Below, piece by piece: positions 1-4,883 of a stretch of 17,886 nucleotides of DNA. The notes beneath the pieces were generated by a model. The model saw nothing but the letters and a program-made list of their open reading frames with translations. It had not been told where the DNA came from and did not search any database. The first letter of the stretch is position 1. Each line of letters begins with the position of its first letter. The DNA is from Acidiferrobacterales bacterium. GTDB lineage: Bacteria > Pseudomonadota > Gammaproteobacteria > Acidiferrobacterales > Sulfurifustaceae. The stretch covers positions 1 to 17,886 of the forward strand of contig WGFP01000217.1 of NCBI GenBank assembly GCA_015492195.1. The letters run 5' to 3'. Both the position numbers and the translations under genes were made by a program.

Positions 1-408
1 AGCCCCCCGTCCCTTTTGGGCGGTAAAGCACTCGTCACGCACCGGATCGTAAACCACGCCAAGAAGCGGGCGGCCTTGGATCAGCAAAGCCAAAGAAACC
101 GAAAAAAAGGGGACGCCGGCGGCGTAGTTAGTGGTGCCGTCCAGCGGATCCACGCACCACATCCCCTTGTCTGTCCCGTTCACCAGTCCTGCTCGCTCGG
201 ACGCCGGCGTTTCTTCCCCCAGGAAAGCGTATTGCGGCCAATGTTCGGCCAGCTCCGCCTGCAGGCGATTCTGCATGGCATGATCAACGTCCGTCACCAC
301 GCTCCCATCGAGCTTCACGCGACGCTGCACATCGGCAAATCGCGGCACCAAAATCTGTTGTGCGACAACGCGCACTCGTTTTTGCAAAAAATTAAGTTCT
401 GGAATCAA
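1..408 (-). CDS. Inositol monophosphatase family protein (partial, 3' end outside window)
   Basis: The minus strand encodes 136 in-frame residues that run off the left edge of the window. The visible motifs are those of the Mg2+-dependent, Li+-sensitive phosphatase family (IMPase/SuhB/CysQ): a VVTDVD segment at residues 37-42, the metal-binding GEE at 64-66, and WCVDPLDGTTNY at 84-95 with Asp87 and Asp90. A downstream stretch, DPVRDECFTAQKGRGA, is the usual IMPase motif preceding the C-terminal half. Substrate cannot be told from this part: inositol-1-phosphate, PAP and sugar phosphates are all possible. No ATG lies between the upstream in-frame stop (about 432-430) and the conserved region, so I chose TTG at 408 (reads MIPELNFLQKRV). 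The ribosome binding site there is poor. The next gene upstream on this strand is the redoxin at 540-1100, about 130 bases away, so co-transcription is possible but not shown. Confidence 0.82.
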   Translation of the reverse strand, partial: MIPELNFLQKRVRVVAQQILVPRFADVQRRVKLDGSVVTDVDHAMQNRLQAELAEHWPQYAFLGEETPASERAGLVNGTDKGMWCVDPLDGTTNYAAGVPFFSVSLALLIQGRPLLGVVYDPVRDECFTAQKGRGA

Positions 409-448
409 GTTAGGGATTTTCCGCGTCTCGCTTCAAGACGTGTGACGT

Positions 449-480
449 GCCGGTTTTTTTAAATATGGGCTGAAACCGGC
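449..480. repeat. 8-bp perfect inverted repeat between the redoxin and IMPase genes
   Basis: GCCGGTTT (449-456) and AAACCGGC (473-480) form an 8-bp stem with a 16-nt AT-rich loop. It lies about 60 bases past the redoxin stop on the minus strand. No clear U-run follows in the direction of transcription, so it is a weak terminator candidate. It could also be part of the IMPase gene control region. Confidence 0.4.
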
Positions 481-539
481 GTTTGGCGGGGGACACCGCC
501 GATGCCGACAAAAACCTTTAGACTGTGGCTTCCATCGTG

Positions 540-1100
540 TTAGACCGTCGCCTCTTTCCATTTAATTGAGCAACCCATGCTCGGGTATTGCTCTTTCGGC
601 CCTTCACCGGTCTGCGCAACTTTTTTCATGGCTTCGAACAGGTCGCGGCGGGCGCCCGGGACCGCCTCCTTGCGGGAGGCGTCCAGGCGACCGCGGTACT
701 GTAATTTGAGATCGGCGTTGTATCCGAAGAAATCCGGCGTGCATACCGCCCCATAGGCCTTGGCCACCTCCTGGGTCTCGTCATAGACGTAGGGAAACGG
801 GAATTTAAATTGCTCCGCAACCCGTTTCATATTATCAAAGGAATCCTCCGGGTAATCCGTGGGATCGTTCGACATGATGGCGATGGTGTTGATGCCGTAT
901 TCCTTGAGATCCCGGGCATCCCGGACCAAGCGGTCGCGGATCGCCTGGACATACGGACAGTGGTTGCAAATAAACACCACCAGCAGGCCGTTTTCCCCCC
1001 GGCTGTCGGCAAGCGTCCAAATCTTGCCGTCCACGCCCGGCAGGGAAAAAGCCGGGGCCGGCAGGCCAAATTCACAAATCGGGGTCTCGGTACGCACCAT
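540..1100 (-). CDS. Thioredoxin-family redoxin (AhpC/TSA-like, CxxC)
   Basis: 186-residue cytoplasmic protein with no signal peptide. After the strand LLVVFICNHCPYV comes the CxxC active-site motif C45-N-H-C48 at the start of the first long helix, as in thioredoxin folds. Residues C120-T-P match the cis-Pro region, and a conserved-looking tail carries a fourth cysteine (PSMGCSIKWK, C177). The AhpC/TSA-redoxin fold is clear, including the N-terminal strand around PAFSLPGVDGKIW. The expected activity is thiol-disulfide exchange or peroxide reduction; the partner is unknown. The start is ATG at 1100 with AGGAGA just upstream on the minus strand. The gene diverges from the PhnD-like gene at 1513. 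Proteins of this compact 180-190 residue type are often named only 'thioredoxin family protein'. Confidence 0.88.
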   Translation of the reverse strand: MVRTETPICEFGLPAPAFSLPGVDGKIWTLADSRGENGLLVVFICNHCPYVQAIRDRLVRDARDLKEYGINTIAIMSNDPTDYPEDSFDNMKRVAEQFKFPFPYVYDETQEVAKAYGAVCTPDFFGYNADLKLQYRGRLDASRKEAVPGARRDLFEAMKKVAQTGEGPKEQYPSMGCSIKWKEATV

Positions 1101-1118
1101 CTTTACGTTCTCCTGTTA

Positions 1119-1144
1119 ATCCCTATCGTATCGAAGATCCCTAT
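1119..1144. repeat. Direct repeat of ATCCCTAT, possible activator or repressor boxes
   Basis: ATCCCTAT occurs at 1119-1126 and 1137-1144, 18 bp apart start to start. An inverted copy, ATAGGGAT, lies at 1471-1478 inside the leader hairpin of the PhnD-like gene. The direct pair sits about 120-145 bp upstream of the start expected from the sigma-54 promoter at 1239-1254, a usual distance for enhancer-binding proteins. It also overlaps the candidate redoxin promoter. A regulatory role is inference. Confidence 0.35.
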
Positions 1145-1172
1145 TATGCGGCCATCGACCCCAAAACGTCAC
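1143..1172 (-). promoter_or_regulatory. Candidate sigma-70 promoter of the redoxin gene
   Basis: On the minus strand, CATAAT (complement of 1143-1148) is preceded by GTGACG (complement of 1167-1172) with an 18-bp spacer. The -10 matches consensus at 5 of 6 positions and the -35 at 4 of 6. Transcription would begin near 1136, about 36 bases before the ATG at 1100. It overlaps one of the ATCCCTAT boxes. Confidence 0.4.
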
Positions 1173-1238
1173 CCGCAAGCCAAGTCGGTGAAAAATAGGG
1201 CTATAGTTAACTAAATACCTGTGGTTTTCCCGACAAGC

Positions 1239-1254
1239 TGGCATGGTCTATGCA
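1239..1254 (+). promoter_or_regulatory. Sigma-54 (RpoN) -24/-12 promoter for the PhnD-like gene
   Basis: TGGCATGGTCTATGCA matches the sigma-54 consensus TGGCACG-N4-TTGCA at 10 of 12 defined positions. It keeps the invariant GG (1240-1241) and GC (1252-1253) at exactly the right spacing. The predicted start is near 1265, giving a leader of roughly 250 nt before the ATG at 1513. A 10-bp palindrome, TAGTTAACTA, lies at 1204-1213 between the promoter and the upstream boxes. Sigma-54 promoters need an activator ATPase; none is encoded in this window. Confidence 0.6.
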
Positions 1255-1264
1255 TATTTTTCAG

Positions 1265-1512
1265 TATAAGCAAGCCGGCAAAGCGGGGCCCGCCAACCCC
1301 TGCTGCGGAGGGTATATGACACAGGTAAACATCGCTTTCCATCCCGGCACGACGCCGTTGGCTCTAAGCACGGGCGGCGTTCGCCCCGGCTGTAGCTCGG
1401 GCGGCGGAAACCGGCTTCACGATATAGCCAAATCACAAGCTAAGGATCTCAGTGACCACTTAAAACAGGAATAGGGATAACGGACAAGTCTTATTCCTGA
1501 GGGGAACGATTT
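1265..1512 (+). ncRNA. Structured 5' leader of the PhnD-like gene (candidate cis-regulatory RNA, unclassified)
   Basis: The GC-rich leader can form a closed multi-helix domain. AAGCCGG (1272-1278) pairs perfectly with CCGGCTT (1411-1417), enclosing about 130 nt. Inside are GCGG/CCGC (1283-1286/1290-1293), ACCC/GGGT (1296-1299/1310-1313), ACGCCG/CGGCGT (1352-1357/1375-1380) and CGCCC/GGGCG (1382-1386/1399-1403). Some helices compete: CGCCC at 1382-1386 can also pair with GGGCG at 1372-1376, and the outer 5' arm can also pair with CCGGCT at 1386-1391. Such alternatives are typical of switches. Short pieces (ACAGGTAAAC, GGCTCTAAG, TGTAGC in that order) faintly recall the c-di-GMP-I (GEMM) class, but its GAAA hairpin and GCAAAGCC core are missing, so I do not assign it. 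A 75-codon open frame here (1250-1474) looks like chance. Confidence 0.35.
1466..1499 (+). promoter_or_regulatory. 8-bp hairpin abutting the ribosome binding site of the PhnD-like gene
   Basis: CAGGAATA (1466-1473) and TATTCCTG (1492-1499) form a perfect 8-bp stem with an 18-nt loop. Its last base is also the first base of the GAGGGGA ribosome binding site (1499-1505), which precedes ATG 1513. In RNA it could limit ribosome access; in DNA it could be a protein-binding palindrome. Confidence 0.45.
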
Positions 1513-2373
1513 ATGAGCATGCAAATTCAACACCCAACCGATCGCCGACGCCTTTCTCGTTGGGCGTTCCTGACACTGGCAAGCATATTTTTACTGCTTC
1601 TTTTGAAAACCGACATTGCCGCGGCGGCCGAGGACGAGCTCGTACTCATGGTGCAACCGATCTTGAACCAAGAGAAAACGATCAAGGCCTTTCAACCGCT
1701 TGCCGACTATCTATCAAAAATCACCGGCAAAAAAAGTGTTATCCGCGCAATGCCGAACTTTTTTGCCTATTGGGGCACCATAAGACAGGCTGAAAATTAT
1801 GACTTGGTTCTGGATGCGGCGCATTTTACGGATTACCGCGCGCGGAAAATGAATTTCGACATCCTCGCCAAGATTCCCGATACGGTCAGCTACAGCCTGA
1901 TCGTGCCGGAGAACACGCTCATCTTTGATCCGATCGAGCTCACGGGAAAAACGATTGCCACGCTCGGCCCGCCCAGCATCGGCGCCGCGCGCCTAAGCGC
2001 GATGTTCCCCAACCCCTTGCGTCAACCCATTATTGTCGAGGTCAGCAGTTCCGAGGAAGGCATGGACTTGCTCGTCAACGGAAGGGTTCACGCCGCGATT
2101 CTGCCGACGCCGTTAGTCAGCCGGCGCATGTCCGGGGACGGCGGGATTGCCGTGGTAACCACGACGGAACCCATACCCCACATCGCCATTTCCGCTTCTC
2201 CTCGTCTGAGCAAAACAATGCGCGATCGTATCCGTTCGGCCCTGATTACCGCCGATAAAAACGAAGAGGGCAGAAAAATGCTGAAGGGGATCGGCTTTCC
2301 CAAGTTCGACCCGGCCACGCCGGAGATATACGCCGATCAGAGCAACATTCTCAAGGAATTCTGGGGGTATTAG
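1513..2373 (+). CDS. Exported PhnD-like phosphate/phosphite/phosphonate-type substrate-binding protein
   Basis: 286 residues. The N-terminus has a basic RRR (11-13), a hydrophobic stretch (about 18-31) and an AAAA site, so signal peptidase I cleavage near residues 38-39 and a periplasmic location are likely. There is no lipobox cysteine. The mature part begins with a strand (LVLMVQPILNQEKTIKAFQP) followed by LADYLSKITGK, the usual opening of PhnD-like type 2 binding proteins. Later come a DLVLDAAHFTDYR lobe and a hinge-like GKTIATLGPPSIGAARL segment, as in this fold. The true ligand is unknown: the family also includes sensor domains and proteins that do not bind phosphonate. No ABC permease or ATPase gene adjoins it, so it may serve a distant transporter or act as a ligand sensor. 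The start is ATG 1513 with GAGGGGA at 1499-1505; ATG 1519 is a less likely alternative. It sits behind a sigma-54 promoter match and a structured leader. Confidence 0.8.
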   Translation: MSMQIQHPTDRRRLSRWAFLTLASIFLLLLLKTDIAAAAEDELVLMVQPILNQEKTIKAFQPLADYLSKITGKKSVIRAMPNFFAYWGTIRQAENYDLVLDAAHFTDYRARKMNFDILAKIPDTVSYSLIVPENTLIFDPIELTGKTIATLGPPSIGAARLSAMFPNPLRQPIIVEVSSSEEGMDLLVNGRVHAAILPTPLVSRRMSGDGGIAVVTTTEPIPHIAISASPRLSKTMRDRIRSALITADKNEEGRKMLKGIGFPKFDPATPEIYADQSNILKEFWGY

Positions 2374-2384
2374 CGAAACAGTAG

Positions 2385-2447
2385 CGAGCAACTAGTAGCG
2401 AGTGGCGAGATAAAACATAATACCCGCCACTCGTCACTTGTTACTCG
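2385..2447. repeat. Long imperfect hairpin of heptamer-like repeat, upstream of bioA
   Basis: Arms 2385-2407 and 2425-2447 are complementary at 19 of 23 positions, with a perfect inner 9-bp stem (CGAGTGGCG/CGCCACTCG, 2399-2407/2425-2433) and a 17-nt loop. The arms are made of variants of a 7-base unit (AGTAGCG, AGTGGCG, GAGTAAC on the opposite strand). A related hairpin lies on the other side of bioA at 3802-3880. It could stop transcription leaving the PhnD-like gene or simply be a dispersed repeat element. Confidence 0.75.
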
Positions 2448-2452
2448 ATGCA

Positions 2453-3802
2453 ATGGATAATAACACCCTCGCGCAACGCGACCTCAAAGTAATATGGCAC
2501 CCCTGCACGCAGATGCAGGATCATGAATCCCTTCCGCTTATTCCCATCCGCCGCGGACACGGGGCATGGCTCGAGGATTTCAACGGCAACCGTTATCTGG
2601 ATGCCATCAGTTCCTGGTGGGTCAATCTGTTCGGCCATACCAACCCCCGCATCAGCGCCGCGATTCAAGCCCAGTTGCACAATCTTGAACACGTGATTCT
2701 CGCGGGCTTCACCCATGAACCCATCATCGAGCTTTCAGAAAAGCTGACGCGTATCACGCCCGCGGGTCTTACCCGTTGTTCTTTCGCCGACAGCGGCTCG
2801 GCCGCGGTCGAAATCGCTTTGAAGATGAGCTTCCACTATTGGCAGAACCAAGGCCGAAAAAACAAAACGCGATTTATCTCGCTCACCAACAGCTACCACG
2901 GCGAAACCCTGGGGGCGCTGTCGGTGGGCGACGTGGCGCTCTACAAAGATACTTACCAAGCGCTTCTGCTCGACACCATCCACGTCAAGTCGCCCGATTG
3001 CTATCACCGCGAAGCGGGAGAATCCTGGGCCGACTGCTCATTACGCGCGTTCGCCGACATGGAACGGGCGCTCGCGCGTCACGCCGAAGAGGCCTGTGCC
3101 GTTATTATTGAGCCGCTGGTTCAGTGTGCCGGCGCCATGCGCATGTACGACCCGGTGTACCTGGCACGGCTGAGAGAGGCGTGCGACAAATATCAGGTGC
3201 ACCTGATCGCCGATGAAATCGCCGTCGGCTTCGGCCGCACCGGCACGATGTTCGCCTGCGAACAGGCGGGGATCACGCCGGATTTCCTGTGCATCGGAAA
3301 AGGGCTTACCGGCGGTTATCTGCCGCTGTCCGTGTGCCTGACCAACGATGACGTATATGCGGCGTTCTACGATACATACGCCACGCGCAAGGCATTCTTG
3401 CATTCACACAGCTACACCGGCAACCCGCTTGCCTGCGCCGCGGCCCTGGCGACCCTGGACATCTTTAACGAAAACGACGTGATTGGCGAGAACAAAATAC
3501 TCTCCGAACACATGAGGCGCGCCTGCGCGCATATTTCCGAGCATCCGCATGTGGCGGAGGTGCGGCAAACGGGGATGATCCTGGCGATTGAAATGGTCAA
3601 AGAAAAAAACGGGCGAAAGCCCTATCCATGGCAGGAGCGGCGCGGGCTTGCGGTATTCCGTCACGCCCTTGATCACGGCGCGATATTGCGCCCGCTCGGC
3701 GACGTCATTTATTTCATGCCGCCTTACGTCATCCGGCCTGAGGAAATCGAGCAACTGGCAAAAATCGCCTGGGAGGGAATTAATATCGCGACGAAAGAGT
3801 AA
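2453..3802 (+). CDS. bioA: Adenosylmethionine-8-amino-7-oxononanoate aminotransferase (DAPA synthase)
   Basis: 449-residue cytoplasmic PLP-dependent class III aminotransferase of biotin synthesis. It transfers the amino group of S-adenosylmethionine to 7-keto-8-aminopelargonate to give 7,8-diaminopelargonate. Recognisable features are the BioA-type start IWHPCTQM (14-21), SSWWVNLFGHTNP (53-65), the PLP phosphate-binding DSGSAAVE (113-120), SYHGET (147-152), the cofactor aspartate D254 in IADEIAVGFGRTG, and the PLP lysine K283 in IGKGLTGGYLPLS. The length is normal. The frame stays open up to a TTG at 2438, but that codon lies inside the hairpin repeat. ATG 2453 gives the expected N-terminus, though no good Shine-Dalgarno sequence precedes it. 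The other bio genes are not in this window, and the gene stands alone between two repeat hairpins. Confidence 0.95.
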   Translation: MDNNTLAQRDLKVIWHPCTQMQDHESLPLIPIRRGHGAWLEDFNGNRYLDAISSWWVNLFGHTNPRISAAIQAQLHNLEHVILAGFTHEPIIELSEKLTRITPAGLTRCSFADSGSAAVEIALKMSFHYWQNQGRKNKTRFISLTNSYHGETLGALSVGDVALYKDTYQALLLDTIHVKSPDCYHREAGESWADCSLRAFADMERALARHAEEACAVIIEPLVQCAGAMRMYDPVYLARLREACDKYQVHLIADEIAVGFGRTGTMFACEQAGITPDFLCIGKGLTGGYLPLSVCLTNDDVYAAFYDTYATRKAFLHSHSYTGNPLACAAALATLDIFNENDVIGENKILSEHMRRACAHISEHPHVAEVRQTGMILAIEMVKEKNGRKPYPWQERRGLAVFRHALDHGAILRPLGDVIYFMPPYVIRPEEIEQLAKIAWEGINIATKE

Positions 3803-3880
3803 CAAGTGGCAAGTAGCAAGAATCAAGTAACAGCAAAGAGTAAAAACGGATATGTCTTATCCTTGCTACTTGTCACTTGT
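3802..3880. repeat. Long hairpin of heptamer-like repeat between convergent bioA and cheW-like genes
   Basis: Arms 3802-3820 (ACAAGTGGCAAGTAGCAAG) and 3862-3880 match at 18 of 19 positions, the exception being a G-T wobble. They are separated by 41 bases. Weaker pairing extends outward into the last codons of bioA. The repeat units (ACAAGTG, GCAAGTA, GCAAG) are of the same kind as at 2385-2447. Because the two genes converge here, a bidirectional terminator role is plausible; no long U-run is seen. Confidence 0.75.
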
Positions 3881-3890
3881 AACTTGCTAC

Positions 3891-4349
3891 TTATGACGGA
3901 TAAAAAACGGCCTTGAGCGCGTCCATGTTGGGAATCGCCATCAACCTTCCTTCCAGTTTGAGGCCGGCGGCGATATACGGGGTGTCCGGCAAATCGGCGG
4001 GGTTTGCGGTCAGCGCCGAGTTATCCACGGCGTGCGGTCGCGGTTCGGCCGATGACAGGATGCCGAAGAATTCCCACTCACGTCGTCCGGTTAGAGGATA
4101 AAAAATGACAATTTTGGAACCGGGTGCGGGGGAATGCGCCGCGCCGCCCATCAGTGACTCAAAGGAAACCACCGGGATCGCCTGCATGCGCCAGCCGATC
4201 GCGCCAACCAACCATTCCTGACTGAACGGGATCGGGGTCAGTTCCGGGACGTTAACCACCTCCGCCGTGCCCGCGGTCGGCACGAGCAAGGAAAGACCAT
4301 TGATCGGTATTTCGAGGGCGTGGACGCGTTCGGTCGCCTTGCGATTCAT
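3891..4349 (-). CDS. CheW-like coupling protein, last gene of the Pil-Chp block
   Basis: 152-residue cytoplasmic protein with a CheW-like fold. The core EWLVGAIGWRMQAIPVVSFE (about 45-64) aligns with the CheW segment WLxGxxNIRGxxIPVVDL, but the usual N-x-R-G is changed to G-W-R-M, keeping only the arginine. A C-terminal segment with LKLEGRLMAIPNMDALKAV resembles the closing CheW strands. The start is ATG 4349, three bases after the stop of the preceding CheW-like gene, with GGAGAA as ribosome binding site inside that gene's end, so translational coupling is likely. By position it corresponds to chpC of Pseudomonas (a CheW after chpA), but orthology is not established. Likely role: linking PilJ or another receptor to ChpA. 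It converges with bioA. Confidence 0.75.
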   Translation of the reverse strand: MNRKATERVHALEIPINGLSLLVPTAGTAEVVNVPELTPIPFSQEWLVGAIGWRMQAIPVVSFESLMGGAAHSPAPGSKIVIFYPLTGRREWEFFGILSSAEPRPHAVDNSALTANPADLPDTPYIAAGLKLEGRLMAIPNMDALKAVFYPS

Positions 4350-4352
4350 TTA

Positions 4353-4793
4353 TTATTCTCCAAGGCTCTGTAAATAGACAATCAAGGTTCTGGGTTCAAA
4401 CACCAGCGTTAACCGTCCATCGTATACCGAGGCTTCGGAAAACAGATGACCGACCTGAATCGGCGGCGCCCCCAAAGGATAAAAAGGCGTCACCTGAACA
4501 TCGGCGCGCGGCAAAAGTTGGATTTCATTCACGATAATGCCGACGGCGTTTGGAATCGCTTCAAGAAAAACCGCGCGCTGCCAATTATCGCGTCTCGTCA
4601 CCTTGAGGTTGCCGTCCAGACAGTATGCCGGCCAGCGCCTCGATTTTACCGCCCTCCAAGCGGCGATATTGCCCTTGGGAGATTCGTTGACGATCATGCT
4701 CTCGCGATTCTCAATGGAAAAACTCGCCGTACTGGGCAACAGATAATTCACCCCTTCCAACTCAAGACGTAAATACTGGTTCGGCTCTGCCAA
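4353..4793 (-). CDS. Divergent CheW-like protein downstream of chpA
   Basis: 146 residues, no signal peptide. Similarity to CheW is weak but visible: an N-terminal strand pair (YLRLELEGVNYLLPS), a middle segment (RAVFLEAIPNAVGIIVNEIQ) like the CheW 'GxxVDxV' region, and a C-terminal strand (GRLTLVFEPRTLIVYLQ). The classic NIRGxxIPVVDL motif is not preserved; the equivalent stretch is WRAVKSRRWPAYCLDG. The start appears to be TTG 4793 (reads MAEPNQYLRLEL), with GGGGA about 7 bases upstream; no ATG precedes residue 33. It lies 90 bases after chpA and is followed directly by another CheW-like gene. It is likely an accessory coupling or scaffold protein of the type IV pilus chemosensory array. 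Confidence 0.65.
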   Translation of the reverse strand: MAEPNQYLRLELEGVNYLLPSTASFSIENRESMIVNESPKGNIAAWRAVKSRRWPAYCLDGNLKVTRRDNWQRAVFLEAIPNAVGIIVNEIQLLPRADVQVTPFYPLGAPPIQVGHLFSEASVYDGRLTLVFEPRTLIVYLQSLGE

Positions 4794-4800
4794 AGTTTTT

Positions 4801-4834
4801 CCCCGGTTATAGTGAAAGGTCGGCGGCGCCGGGG
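4801..4834. repeat. 6-bp GC inverted repeat between chpA and the cheW-like genes
   Basis: CCCCGG (4801-4806) and CCGGGG (4829-4834) can pair around a 22-nt loop. On the minus strand it sits just before the GGGGA ribosome binding site and TTG start of the CheW-like gene, so it could affect its translation. The evidence is only the pairing. Confidence 0.3.
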
Positions 4835-4883
4835 CCTATAAACGCCAGGGGGGAACGCGGCGCTTGGAGTTTGCTGGGGCGCC

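Noticed and set aside
16..462. 148-codon plus-strand frame at the left edge
   Set aside because: The opposite strand carries the IMPase motifs GEE and DPLDGT; the plus frame is its shadow.
1265..1420. c-di-GMP-I (GEMM) riboswitch
   Set aside because: Only short pieces in the right order resemble the class. The GNRA-capped hairpin and the GCAAAGCC receptor are absent, so the class cannot be called by eye.
1250..1474. A 74-codon open frame on the plus strand before the PhnD-like gene
   Set aside because: No ribosome binding site. The composition follows the GC-rich helices of the leader and no recognisable protein features are present. It is better explained as structured RNA.
2438..2452. TTG at 2438 as start of bioA
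   Set aside because: It lies inside the repeat hairpin and adds five residues (MLLDA) outside the usual BioA start; ATG 2453 is the simpler choice.
3802..3880. CRISPR-like repeats
   Set aside because: The repeated units are only about 7 bases, form a hairpin and have no regular spacers.
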